From contig DCJC01000074.1 of assembly GCA_002317355.1 (NCBI GenBank), positions 12,548 through 52,343 of the forward strand: a stretch of DNA of 39,796 nt. Reading direction: 5' to 3'. The stretch is from Prevotellaceae bacterium UBA1710 (GTDB lineage Bacteria > Bacteroidota > Bacteroidia > Bacteroidales > Bacteroidaceae). The position numbers and the translations under genes were made by a program. Below, piece by piece: positions 32,901 to 39,796 of the stretch. The stretch's first letter is position 1. Each line of letters begins with the position of its first letter. A model generated the notes under the pieces. The model was not told the DNA's origin. It made no database searches and worked only from the letters and a program-made list of their open reading frames with translations.

Positions 32901-34771
32901 AGGATTTGGTGTATGAGAACTGCGGTATGGGTAATATCTCATCCGAGTTCGTATATATGCCAATGGAAGATGGTACGCATCATATCGATGGCATCCTGAT
33001 GAAGGATGATATTGAGGTCGCAAGTGTAATCGGTGGCTATAATCCTGATGCTCATGCCAATGAAGGTGGTGCCTTGAATCTTGATGTGAACATGCAGAAG
33101 TTGCCTCTGAATATTGCCAACGGTTTCGTGCCAGATCAGATTATGGGTCTTGAAGGAACTGGTGAAGGACAGCTCACTATTCATGGTTCTGTCTCTAAGC
33201 CTGTAGTAAATGGTGATATCTTCTTGCAGGATGCTTCGTTGATATCTGTACCTTATGGTATTTCTTTGAAGTTTGATGATGATCCAGTTCGAATAACGGA
33301 CTCAAAACTCTTGTTCGAGAACTTCCAGATGTATGCTAACAACGAGCAGCCACTTGTGTTGAGAGGAGATATTGACTTCTCTGATCTCGACCATATCAAT
33401 ATGAATCTGCGTATGCGAGCTAAGGACTATCTCCTTATTGATGCTAAGGAGACGCGTCGCTCAGAGGCATACGGTAAGGGATATGTTGATTTCTTCGGAA
33501 GGATAACAGGAGAGCTCTCAGATCTCAAGGTAAGGGGTAATCTGACAGTTCTGTCAAAGAGTAACCTTTATTACATACTTCGTGACTCGCCAATCACAAC
33601 AGACAATCGCTTGAAGGAACTTGTTACCTTTACAGATCTTTCTGGTGAGGATCCATTGGTAGTGAATCGTCCTGAGGTAGATGGTATGTCGGTTGATTTG
33701 TCGGTAACCGTTCAGGAAGGTGCTCACGTGACGTGTTGGTTGAACACTAACCATACCAACTATCTTGACATCTTCGGTAGTGGCTCTTTGAGGATGAAGT
33801 ATCTTGGTGGCGATATCAACATGAACGGTAGATACACAATCTCTAATGGTGAGATGAAGTATTCGCTCCCTGTAATTCCGTTGAAGACGTTTAAGATTTC
33901 CGAAGGCTCATACATCGAGTTTACAGGTGATATGATGAATCCTCGACTGAATATTACTGCTGTTGAGGAGAATAAGACAACGGTTAACTTGAATGATACC
34001 GAGACAACGGTTCTGTTTGAGTGTGGCGTTGTGCTTTCGAAGACACTTCAGGATATGGGACTTGAATTTATCATTGATGCGCCAGAGAACTCTGCCGTTA
34101 GTGATGAGCTTAAGGCAAAGACACTTGAAGAGCGTGGAAAGCTTGCTGTCACTATGCTTACAACGGGTATGTATCTCACGGAGAATAATACTTCGAGCTT
34201 CACGATGAACTCGGCTTTGAGTTCTTTCCTACAGCAGGAAATCAACAAGATTGCGGGTTCAGCACTTCGCACTCTCGATCTCTCTGTTGGTCTTGAGAAT
34301 AACAAGGATGAGACGGGTAAGATGCATACCGACTATACCTTCAAGTTTGCTAAGCGTTTCTGGAATAACCGCTTCTCTGTAGCTGTAGGTGGTAGAATCT
34401 CTACTGGCTCAGAAGCAAGTGGCCAGAGCAATACATTCTTTGATAATGTAGAGTTGCAGTATCGTACTTCTGATACATCTAACCAGTATCTGCAGATGTC
34501 TTATAAGGCTAATGTCTATGACTTCCTCGAAGGCTATGTAGATCAGTATAGCGCTGGTTATATGTGGAAACGTAAGTTGCAGAACTTCAGGGATATCTTC
34601 CAGTTTGGAGATAAGAATCTCTCTGCTATTCGTCGAAATGGACAAGGCTTCGGCAATGGCCCAACAACAAGGAGGGATAGCGTGAATACAGCAACCCCAA
34701 CCACACCAGCACCAGAAGGTGGAACTGAAAAGCCAAGAACCCGAGAACACGAGGATTCGAAAAAACGATAA
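29966..34771 (+). CDS. tamB: TamB-like translocation and assembly protein (AsmA/DUF490)
   Basis: Very large (1601 residues) inner-membrane-anchored protein that spans the periplasm. Members of this superfamily form a long beta groove carrying lipids and, with an Omp85 partner, help outer-membrane assembly. One transmembrane helix lies at about 8-30, followed by the AsmA-like N-terminal part and long repetitive beta structure. The C-terminal DUF490 region (about 1100-1500) has typical stretches such as GDINMNGRYTISNGEMKYS and MMNPRLNITA. The tail is basic and low in complexity. Two oddities: residues about 139-150 (APPHALPREGDG) are encoded by a GC-rich palindrome, and the last codons lie in an 8-bp repeat array. 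tamL follows after 48 bases. Confidence 0.88.
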   Translation: MNNKYMKWALGIVLTPFLLIVLLAIALYIPPIQNWAVDTVASYASKEMGMDVTVEHVRLVFPLDLGIDEVKVIQPNDSLPQRKDTIADLKRAVVDVQLMPLFDSKVNIDRLDIYDLKMNTANLVHEARVKGRVGELSLAPPHALPREGDGSRKATIDLGKEFVDLGKVYLADAHIDVALSDTVPEDTTKSEVFWKINAEELAIENSDATIHMPGDTLQVKAVLGKVSAKKGFFDLYKGEYNIASLDWQNGAIYYDNNFEPRLKGLDVNHIALTNIGVGIDTLHFLAAKDSVNAMEMRLGIRQCQMMEKCGIGVKSLTGSLVMDSLKVITDFDLALNRDVNADIATSTLKANAIVDLNVMDSINPGKVYVDADASIGSEDILLGMGMGDMPKAFMAQWPRKPLAIKLSANGNMNRVDIKSAYAQLPGAFNVKADGYAEKFMDVNKLVSNLHLDAQTYNLDFVKTMLDKSTAKMIGVPAMHAVADAKIRGQVYDVDFRATEGKGSVSGKANFNAKAMAYKAQLKVDALQLGHFVKGMGLGGFTGNADVDGVGTDVFSPRTKINAKAQVIDFAYSKWNLNKMNFDAELSGGRAQANIISKNPLLDGKIGFDALLSKNVDATITTELNKADLYHLYIAEKPLTVAGCAHLDVATDMDEYYKLVGTISDLTIIDSIQTYRPDDMVIDLVTRTDTTHAVADCGDFHLKADLSGGYKKLMKVSDNLMNEIQRQWDARIISEKDLRGKLPEGKVYLSLGRENPVARTMKRFDLGIKDVLADFTVSPVAGINGEIAIDTLQTASLQLDRIRAVITSDAQQMRYTLDVENGKNNPQYVFSAQAKGALLPNGTSVGVIIDDARKKRIVDVGALAVMEARGIRLSLDDRKHTLGYKPFSVNADNYVLLAPNMRVSANMKLKTSDGMGLQIYTDDDNIEALQDITLSLHRFDLAEIVSVIPYMPKMGGVMDGDFHVIQTEKDLSVSSSIGFKDLVYENCGMGNISSEFVYMPMEDGTHHIDGILMKDDIEVASVIGGYNPDAHANEGGALNLDVNMQKLPLNIANGFVPDQIMGLEGTGEGQLTIHGSVSKPVVNGDIFLQDASLISVPYGISLKFDDDPVRITDSKLLFENFQMYANNEQPLVLRGDIDFSDLDHINMNLRMRAKDYLLIDAKETRRSEAYGKGYVDFFGRITGELSDLKVRGNLTVLSKSNLYYILRDSPITTDNRLKELVTFTDLSGEDPLVVNRPEVDGMSVDLSVTVQEGAHVTCWLNTNHTNYLDIFGSGSLRMKYLGGDINMNGRYTISNGEMKYSLPVIPLKTFKISEGSYIEFTGDMMNPRLNITAVEENKTTVNLNDTETTVLFECGVVLSKTLQDMGLEFIIDAPENSAVSDELKAKTLEERGKLAVTMLTTGMYLTENNTSSFTMNSALSSFLQQEINKIAGSALRTLDLSVGLENNKDETGKMHTDYTFKFAKRFWNNRFSVAVGGRISTGSEASGQSNTFFDNVELQYRTSDTSNQYLQMSYKANVYDFLEGYVDQYSAGYMWKRKLQNFRDIFQFGDKNLSAIRRNGQGFGNGPTTRRDSVNTATPTTPAPEGGTEKPRTREHEDSKKR
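30381..30414. repeat. GC-rich palindrome inside tamB
   Basis: CCCTCCC (30393-30399) and GGGAGGG (30402-30408) are inverted copies, with CCAT (30388-30391) and ATGG (30411-30414) outside them. The stretch is unlike the surrounding sequence in composition and encodes the Pro-rich APPHALPREGDG of TamB in frame. It looks like a small repeat element taken into the gene. Confidence 0.6.
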
Positions 34772-34805
34772 TTCGAGAACTCGAAAGATCGAGACTTCGA
34801 GTATA
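34734..34805. repeat. 8-bp phased CGA repeat array across the tamB end
   Basis: CGA recurs at 34742, 34750, 34758, 34766, 34774, 34782, 34790 and 34798, exactly every 8 bases, inside degenerate 8-mers such as CGAGAACA, CGAGAACT and CGAAAGAT; CAAGAACC at 34734 looks like a ninth unit. The tamB stop is at 34769-34771, so the array encodes the last residues of TamB and continues into the tamL leader. Confidence 0.75.
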
Positions 34806-34819
34806 ACTGAAAATCTCAA

Positions 34820-37222
34820 ATGAACATTATAAGGAAATACATATTGATCGTTGCGGGGCTTCTGTTGCTTCTTGCTTCCTGCTCAACTAATCTTGAGCCG
34901 GGGGAGCAGTTGTTCACAGGACTGAAGCCTATCGACTATCAGAATCACGATAATAGCGATCACTTCATAGTGACTCAAGCAGAACTTGAGGCGGCTCTTG
35001 CAACAGCTCCAAATGGCGCTTTGTTCGGGTCGTCATACTATCGCACAATCCCTTATGCCTTATGGATTTATAATGCTTGTGAGGGTAAGGAAGGCGGTTT
35101 TGCCAAGTGGATGGGAAAAACATTTGGTAAGGCACCTGTGCTGATGGGAAATGTGAATCCTGAGTTGCGTGTGTCGGTTGCAGAGAATGTGCTTCAGAAT
35201 CATGGTTATTTCCGAGGCAAGGTGAACTATGACATTATCTATGGAAAGGCAAAGACGACAAAGACAGATACCGTGGCTCGTCCACGAACTGCCAAGATTG
35301 CCTATACAGCAGATTTTGGTCCGCTATACACGATTGACACCATAAGTTACCATTGTTTCCCTCAGGAAACGGTGAGCCTGATTCAATCTACCAAGCCAAT
35401 GATTAAGGCTGGTGATGCTTTTGATGTTGCTGCCCTTGATGAAGAGCGTGCTCGTATTGCTAATCTCTTCCGAAATCATGGCTATTACTATTATAATCAG
35501 TCATATACCACTTACTTGGCTGATACCGTGAAGGTGCCAGGAAAGGTGCAGTTACAGGTGCATATGGCAGATTCTTTGCCAGAAGAAGCTACTCAGAAGT
35601 GGATTATAGGTAAGGTGAATGTGAATGTTCGTCGTCAGAATAATGAGCAGCTTACGGATTCTTCTTCAAGACGCCATATTACCCTTCATTTCAATGGTAA
35701 GAAATCGCCTATTCGTCGTCGTGTGATATCTGGTGATATGAAGTTGCGCCCTGGTGATTTGTATTCTCAGGATCTCTATGAGGAGACGATGAGCCGAATG
35801 ATAGGAGAGGGTGTGTATTCAAGTGCTAATATTGAGTTCAAGAAGAAACTCAACCCAGATGGAACTCTTAAGACCTTGCCTGATACCGTCAAGTCGCTTA
35901 CAACTGATGGACAGAATCGTAAAGGTGCTGGTATTCTTGATGTTACCGTTAATTGTGTTCTCGACAAGCCTTACGATTTCACTCTTCAGGCAAACTATCT
36001 CTATAATTCTTCTGATAGAATGGGCCCTGGCTTGAGTATGGGTTTTGCAAAGCGTAATGCCTTTAGAGGTGGTGAGGTTCTTAGCTTTAATTTGGGAGGT
36101 AACTATGCTTTCCAACTTGGCTCTGGTGCAGGAAGTGATAATAGCGCAAACTATGAGATTAAAGGTGACTTGACCTTGACTATTCCACGACTGGTATTGC
36201 CATTTGTGAAGAAACGTCGTCGTTGGCAATACACTCCTTCTACGATGATAAGTATCTCTCGTGAAACCAACAACCGAAGTGGTTTCTTCAGAAGACACAT
36301 CCTTTCAGGAGAACTTGCCTACACATTCCAACCTTCAAAGCAGACGGTTCATTCGTTCTCTCCATTGGTTGTTGAGTATGACCGACTTGCTGAAGTTTCG
36401 GATGACTATAAGGAAAAGGTAGATGAATCGCCTATTCTGAAGGCATCATTGCAGGATTACTTCCTCACGAAGATGAAGTACAACTACAAATATTCTTCGC
36501 CTTCAAAATACCGTAATCCTATCTATCTCTCGGCTATGATAACAGAGGCTTCCAACCTCCTTTCACTTGGATATGATATCGCTGGTGTGAAGGAGAAAAA
36601 GCCTTTCAAGACTCCTCTGTCTCAGTTTGTTAAGGTTGATGTTGACTTCCGCAAGACATGGATGCTTGACGAATACTCTTCTGTTGTTGGACATGTGCAG
36701 ATGGGGGCTTTGAAGAAGATCGGTTCTGCTTCCGTCATACCATATTCTGAGAAATACTATGTAGGAGGTGCTAACTCTATTCGTGCTTTTGCTGCAAGGG
36801 AAATTGGTCCTGGACGATATTATAATGAAAATGATAAATATCGCTATGTGTCAAACGTTGGTGATATGAAGTGTGTGATGAATCTCGAATATCGTCCTCC
36901 TCTCTTCGGCTCACTTTATGGCGCATTATTTATTGATGCGGGTAATGTCTGGTCGTTTGATGAGGCTGAGAGAAGTGTCGATGATCCTGACTATAAGTAT
37001 TTTGGAGACGGTCTTGGCGGTAAGTTCAAGGCTGGTAAATTCCTTTCTGACTTTGCCTTGGGTGCAGGTGTCGGTGTGAGATACGACCTCGACTTCTTCG
37101 TTCTTCGTGTTGACTGGGGCTTCGTGCTTCACGATCCAAGCAGTTACCGAACAGGTTATTTCAATAGTCCAGGCGTCTTCAAAGGCCAATGTCTCAACTT
37201 CGCTATCGGCTATCCGTTCTAA
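34820..37222 (+). CDS. tamL: TamL-like lipidated Omp85 family outer-membrane protein
   Basis: Outer-membrane beta-barrel of the BamA/TamA superfamily, 800 residues. Unlike classical TamA it starts with a lipoprotein signal (LLASC, Cys21), which is the hallmark of the Bacteroidetes branch called TamL. POTRA-like segments precede the barrel, for instance around 295-345 (MKLRPGDLYSQDLYEETMSR). The C-terminal barrel includes GGANSIRAFAAREIGPGRY, whose R-x-F/Y-x(n)-G character fits the Omp85 L6 loop motif region, and ends with Phe (AIGYPF). It is cotranscribed with tamB, the inner-membrane partner, with a 48-base gap carrying part of the 8-bp repeat array. The pair should serve outer-membrane assembly, independently of the polysaccharide genes. 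Confidence 0.88.
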   Translation: MNIIRKYILIVAGLLLLLASCSTNLEPGEQLFTGLKPIDYQNHDNSDHFIVTQAELEAALATAPNGALFGSSYYRTIPYALWIYNACEGKEGGFAKWMGKTFGKAPVLMGNVNPELRVSVAENVLQNHGYFRGKVNYDIIYGKAKTTKTDTVARPRTAKIAYTADFGPLYTIDTISYHCFPQETVSLIQSTKPMIKAGDAFDVAALDEERARIANLFRNHGYYYYNQSYTTYLADTVKVPGKVQLQVHMADSLPEEATQKWIIGKVNVNVRRQNNEQLTDSSSRRHITLHFNGKKSPIRRRVISGDMKLRPGDLYSQDLYEETMSRMIGEGVYSSANIEFKKKLNPDGTLKTLPDTVKSLTTDGQNRKGAGILDVTVNCVLDKPYDFTLQANYLYNSSDRMGPGLSMGFAKRNAFRGGEVLSFNLGGNYAFQLGSGAGSDNSANYEIKGDLTLTIPRLVLPFVKKRRRWQYTPSTMISISRETNNRSGFFRRHILSGELAYTFQPSKQTVHSFSPLVVEYDRLAEVSDDYKEKVDESPILKASLQDYFLTKMKYNYKYSSPSKYRNPIYLSAMITEASNLLSLGYDIAGVKEKKPFKTPLSQFVKVDVDFRKTWMLDEYSSVVGHVQMGALKKIGSASVIPYSEKYYVGGANSIRAFAAREIGPGRYYNENDKYRYVSNVGDMKCVMNLEYRPPLFGSLYGALFIDAGNVWSFDEAERSVDDPDYKYFGDGLGGKFKAGKFLSDFALGAGVGVRYDLDFFVLRVDWGFVLHDPSSYRTGYFNSPGVFKGQCLNFAIGYPF

Positions 37223-37271
37223 TGAGATGGTTTGCGCTTTCCTGAAGTCATCCTATGCAATTTCTTTTCGT

Positions 37272-37292
37272 AGTATCCTCCAACGGGATACT
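37272..37292 (+). terminator. Weak hairpin between convergent genes
   Basis: AGTATCC (37272-37278) and GGATACT (37286-37292) form a 7-bp stem with a 7-base loop 50 bases after tamL. Only a broken T run follows, so termination is uncertain. It touches the stop codon of the convergent lipoprotein gene. Confidence 0.3.
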
Positions 37293-37936
37293 TACCTTAT
37301 TTGTCCGCAAGCTTCAGAATGATTGATGCCCCATTGAGATTCGTTCCTTCTTACATAACCAGTCTTGCCATAATAATCTACTTTGTACCACTCGCCTGTT
37401 ATGCCAAGACACTCGGCACAATCAGGTATGCCTTCTGGGTCTGGGAATGACTCAATGGTCTTTGATGCGTCGTTTGGTTCGGTTTTCAGCAGAACGGTAT
37501 TGCTTTTCTCGTTGAATAGAAGGACATATCCGTGCCCCTGAGATGCACTCCATGTCGTGATTTCTGCGAATTTCTTTGGGATAGTGTAGGGACCATCCTG
37601 TCCAATGCAGACAAGATAACAATCCTTTGTCTCTCCTTGATAGGGATAATAGTCTGGTTCGAGATTAGTTGTACAATCTATGCGCTCCCCTGTCTCTTCA
37701 TTATAGATTGAGGATTCGCAGGATTGCAGCAGTCGTACAACCTTTGCCATTTCATTATTTCTGCATTCCGTTGTTTCTTCATCAGCCTTCTCGTTTTGAA
37801 CAGATGAAATCTCGGCAGTATCAACCTTCACGTTCAGGGAATCATTCAAAGACGTATTCTTGTCAGTTGCGTTATTCCCGCAACCGGCTATGGTGAGTAA
37901 TGCTATGGTTCCTATTATGATATGATTGTTTCTCAT
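37292..37936 (-). CDS. Small lipoprotein with SH3-like C-terminal segment
   Basis: A 214-residue predicted lipoprotein of unknown function. The open frame extends to 38179, but its first 80 codons cover the promoter, so the start must be ATG 37948 or 37936. I choose 37936 because the -7 box at 37958-37966 puts transcription only about 3-5 bases before 37948. The signal is MRNNHIIIG...LLTIAGC with Cys19. A Ser/Asn/Glu-rich linker (about 20-65) follows. The C-terminal part contains GEWYKVDYYGKTGYV (about 181-195), typical of bacterial SH3 domains that bind cell-wall peptides. Eight other Cys residues are spread over the mature part, suggesting disulfides in the periplasm. No link with its neighbours is apparent. 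Confidence 0.65.
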   Translation of the reverse strand: MRNNHIIIGTIALLTIAGCGNNATDKNTSLNDSLNVKVDTAEISSVQNEKADEETTECRNNEMAKVVRLLQSCESSIYNEETGERIDCTTNLEPDYYPYQGETKDCYLVCIGQDGPYTIPKKFAEITTWSASQGHGYVLLFNEKSNTVLLKTEPNDASKTIESFPDPEGIPDCAECLGITGEWYKVDYYGKTGYVRRNESQWGINHSEACGQIR

Positions 37937-37957
37937 TTTTTTTCTCATTTTCTTTTT

Positions 37958-37990
37958 GCAAAGGTACAAACAATTTCTCACACCTCCAAA
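37958..37990 (-). promoter_or_regulatory. Promoter of the SH3-like lipoprotein gene
   Basis: On the minus strand TTTG (37987-37990) and TACCTTTGC (37958-37966) are 20 bases apart. The position sets the start codon choice for the lipoprotein. Confidence 0.65.
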
Positions 37991-38177
37991 TCTATCTTTC
38001 GTTTTTCCAAAAGCTATCTTAGACGTAAGTGTAAAAGATGAGATAAAAGGAAAACAAGAGACTTTTTCTATGTTGAGGAAACGGAAAAATCGAACAATTT
38101 GATCTGCACGACTTGGTAATTCATACAATGCTTTTGTTTCGATGGTGATAGGATGTGGGTAGTAAGAAAAAACGTTC

Positions 38178-38277
38178 AAAGTCCCATTAAACTCCCATTA
38201 AAGTCCCATTGAACTCCCATTAAACTTTATTTTAATCGAAGGTGTATTGGAGTTTAATCGGTGATGTATTGTAATTT
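38178..38277. repeat. 11-bp phased repeat array, copy C (direct then inverted units)
   Basis: Four direct units (AAAGTCCCATT, AAACTCCCATT, AAAGTCCCATT, GAACTCCCATT) fill 38178-38221. After a 12-base spacer four inverted units follow in phase: AATCGAAGGTG, TATTGGAGTTT, AATCGGTGATG and TATTGTAATTT (38234-38277). The first three direct units are identical to those at 11327-11359, and the inverted halves are also related. Confidence 0.75.
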
Positions 38278-38470
38278 GAGAGAAGGCATTTCGGAGTTAT
38301 GTCGATGTAGGAAAAATGGAAAACAATTCCTTCTGTGAGTGACAAAGTGAGAGAATCAAATCGTAACCTTCGATTTGCAATACTTTGTTTGGATAATGTG
38401 CGTTTATTTCCGTTGCCAAATTCTTTAAATTCTGAAATTCATGTTTTTTTGCAGAATTGTAGGCATAAAA
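38278..38470. other. Intergenic stretch before the paralog pair
   Basis: AT-rich sequence of about 190 bases between repeat array C and the promoter at 38471. I see no gene, hairpin or recognised motif in it. Confidence 0.4.
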
Positions 38471-38503
38471 TTTGTGTACGTTAAGAAAAAAGTGTATTTT
38501 TGC
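38471..38503 (+). promoter_or_regulatory. Promoter of the tandem paralog genes
   Basis: TTTG at 38471-38474 and TATTTTTGC at 38495-38503 are 20 bases apart, giving a leader of about 50 bases before 38562. Confidence 0.7.
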
Positions 38504-38561
38504 ATCAGCTTATTTCAATTACACTTTATATAAATCTTTTTAACCCTTAAAATTATACAAT

Positions 38562-39314
38562 ATGGTGAGATTGATTTTTAGTTTGCTTTGCATGTTTGTA
38601 TTTGTTTGCAACGCACAAGAGAGGTTCTCGTTTACGCAATTAAAAGGAAAAAGGATAGTTTTGCCTACTTATAATGATGGTGATCGAGTTTTGTCATTCG
38701 TATATGAAAAAGAGACATTTTATACGAGAAAGTTTAGCAAGAGTAAAAAAATTGAAAATCTGAATGTTCTTGGTTGTCCAATAACGATTAAGGACATAAC
38801 AATTTCTGATGTTAAAAAAAAGTCTCAAAAACTTTGTGTGTTATTTAGTCTTGATAATGTAGAATATACAATGGCTATTCCTATGAAATTTGATTTGTTA
38901 GGACAAGATAACTCCAAAGAGTTAATGCTTATAAAAAATATGTTTTATATAAATAATCCATCAAGGAGATTCTATGATCGTGTAATTAATTCTACTGTAA
39001 ATTATTGTTACTTTGTTGAAAGTGACTTTTCTATTGCGTGCTATGATGCTGAGGCTATAGACCGTTTAGAGAATCTCAAAAGTAGTCGGCGGAAGTTTAG
39101 ATGTGATAAAATGGGGCCTAACGAACATAGTATTAGTCGAATATTTTTTAAGGGAATTATTAATTCTTTTGATGTCGATAAACTTTATGTTGAAATGTCT
39201 GATGAGTTAGGAATGGAGATTCGAGAGGTTATACCATTATTTGTAGATGGTACACAAAAAGGTTATAGTAAAGGATCAATTGTTATCGATGTAGAAAAAG
39301 ATTTGCCAAAATGA
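38562..39314 (+). CDS. Secreted protein of unknown function, first tandem paralog
   Basis: I do not recognise this 250-residue protein. It has a short signal peptide (MVRLIFSLLCMFVFVCNAQ, cleavage near NAQ) and no lipobox. Near the mature N-terminus is LKGKRIVLPTYNDGD (28-42), which recurs almost unchanged in the next gene, as do the RKF and P-I-(T/K)-I-(K/L)-D motifs after it. The rest is a mixed alpha/beta sequence rich in Lys, Asp and Phe, with many Ile codons ATA/ATT. Base composition is visibly more AT-rich than the rest of the window. Its stop overlaps the start of the next gene by 4 bases (ATGA), so they are translationally coupled. Confidence 0.75.
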   Translation: MVRLIFSLLCMFVFVCNAQERFSFTQLKGKRIVLPTYNDGDRVLSFVYEKETFYTRKFSKSKKIENLNVLGCPITIKDITISDVKKKSQKLCVLFSLDNVEYTMAIPMKFDLLGQDNSKELMLIKNMFYINNPSRRFYDRVINSTVNYCYFVESDFSIACYDAEAIDRLENLKSSRRKFRCDKMGPNEHSISRIFFKGIINSFDVDKLYVEMSDELGMEIREVIPLFVDGTQKGYSKGSIVIDVEKDLPK

Positions 39315-39796
39315 AAAAAATGACTTCTTTTATCTTTTTTTTATTTACTATTGTTAGTGCGTTTGCTATTGATTTGGGAAATCAATATAAGTTTGATGTG
39401 CATGCATTAATAGGGAAAAGGATTATTATTCCCACATATAATGGAGGAGATAATGTGTTACATTTTGCGTTTGATATTTCTACCTTGAAATCAAGAAAAT
39501 TTACATATAAAAATTATTATTCATCACCAATTTTAGGGCAACCAATTAAGATCTTAGATTATAAAATATTTAATGAGGGGAAAAAAGATGAAGTGTTTTG
39601 TTTGATTATTGAACATAATGGCAATCAATGTGTTCTCCGTTTTCCGTGTAATCCAGAATATTCTGAATATGAGGATTATAAAGTTAATAATTTGTTCTTC
39701 AGAGAGAATTATAGGCAGAAGTCTTACAAGGATATAGATTTAAGATATTATTTAGTAGAAGAAATTGAAAAAGTCTATGATACGAGAAAAGATTCT
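39311..39796 (+). CDS. Secreted protein, second tandem paralog (cut by window end)
   Basis: Partial gene: 162 codons are open to the last base of the window. The ATG at 39311 overlaps the previous stop. It begins with a signal peptide (MKKMTSFIFFLFTIVSAFA) and then LIGKRIIIPTYNGGDNVLHF, parallel to the LKGKRIVLPTYNDGDRVLSF of the upstream protein. Further matches (SRKFTYK, LGQPIKILDYKI) show the two are homologous along the N-terminal half. Function is unknown. The high AT content is shared with its neighbour, and more copies may follow to the right. Confidence 0.75.
   Translation, partial: MKKMTSFIFFLFTIVSAFAIDLGNQYKFDVHALIGKRIIIPTYNGGDNVLHFAFDISTLKSRKFTYKNYYSSPILGQPIKILDYKIFNEGKKDEVFCLIIEHNGNQCVLRFPCNPEYSEYEDYKVNNLFFRENYRQKSYKDIDLRYYLVEEIEKVYDTRKDS

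Noticed and set aside
37937..38179. Upstream extension of the SH3-like lipoprotein frame
   Set aside because: The extension runs over a good promoter and puts about 80 residues in front of a clear lipoprotein signal.
1..39796. tRNA, rRNA, integrase or insertion sequence
   Set aside because: No transposase or recombinase motif, no tRNA cloverleaf and no rRNA-like sequence was seen on reading the window.

Overview
The window looks like a chromosomal piece of a Bacteroidales bacterium, most likely Prevotella or a close relative. The reasons are two SusC/SusD outer-membrane pairs, many Bacteroidetes-type promoters (a TTTG or TTG at about -33, then TAxxTTTGC at about -7), lipoproteins with S-C lipoboxes, a TamB/TamL (lipidated Omp85) pair, and a moderate-GC genome with AT-rich gaps. 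Genus is inferred from style, not from a database search.

Region 1 (1-11244). After a terminator belonging to a gene left of the window, six enzyme genes run on the plus strand with gaps of 4 to 67 bases: an SGNH/sialate-type acetylesterase, a GH5 enzyme of the mannanase type, a CE7-type acetyl esterase, a cytoplasmic GH94 cellobiose-phosphorylase-like enzyme, a secreted GH3 beta-glucosidase and a secreted GH9 endoglucanase. Together they fit breakdown of an acetylated beta-1,4-linked glucan or glucomannan outside the cytoplasm, with phosphorolysis of the final disaccharide inside.

Region 2 (11245-20754). A 0.9 kb gap with promoters and a repeat array leads into SusC, SusD and a small surface-glycan-binding-like lipoprotein. 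Next come two RNA hairpins, a polytopic membrane protein resembling DUF6057, and a predicted lipoprotein with a c-type heme motif (CVNCH) followed by a TolB/PD40-like beta-propeller. A 28-bp perfect inverted repeat ends the block.

Region 3 (20755-29012). A second large gap contains 11-bp repeat arrays, a good promoter and a structured leader. It is followed by a second SusC/SusD pair, a strong terminator, and a separately transcribed GH5_4-type endoglucanase. A gap behind that gene holds a complete promoter-hairpin-terminator unit that could be a small RNA. No regulator (hybrid two-component system, SusR, ECF sigma) and no inner-membrane sugar transporter is visible; they would have to lie outside the window.

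Region 4 (29013-39796). This part is mostly housekeeping: an RluA-family pseudouridine synthase (minus strand) divergent from tamB, then tamL, a small SH3-like lipoprotein (minus strand), and finally two AT-rich tandem paralogous secreted proteins of unknown function, the second cut by the window end.

The structure least explained by the genes is a set of degenerate periodic repeat arrays in or next to intergenic regions. Each keeps strict phase with its own period: 11 bp (11327-11404, 20801-20844, 21021-21317, 38178-38277), 8 bp (34734-34805) and 7 bp (9358-9381, 27104-27189). There are also two GC-rich palindromes near and inside tamB. No tRNA, rRNA, CRISPR array or insertion sequence was recognised.
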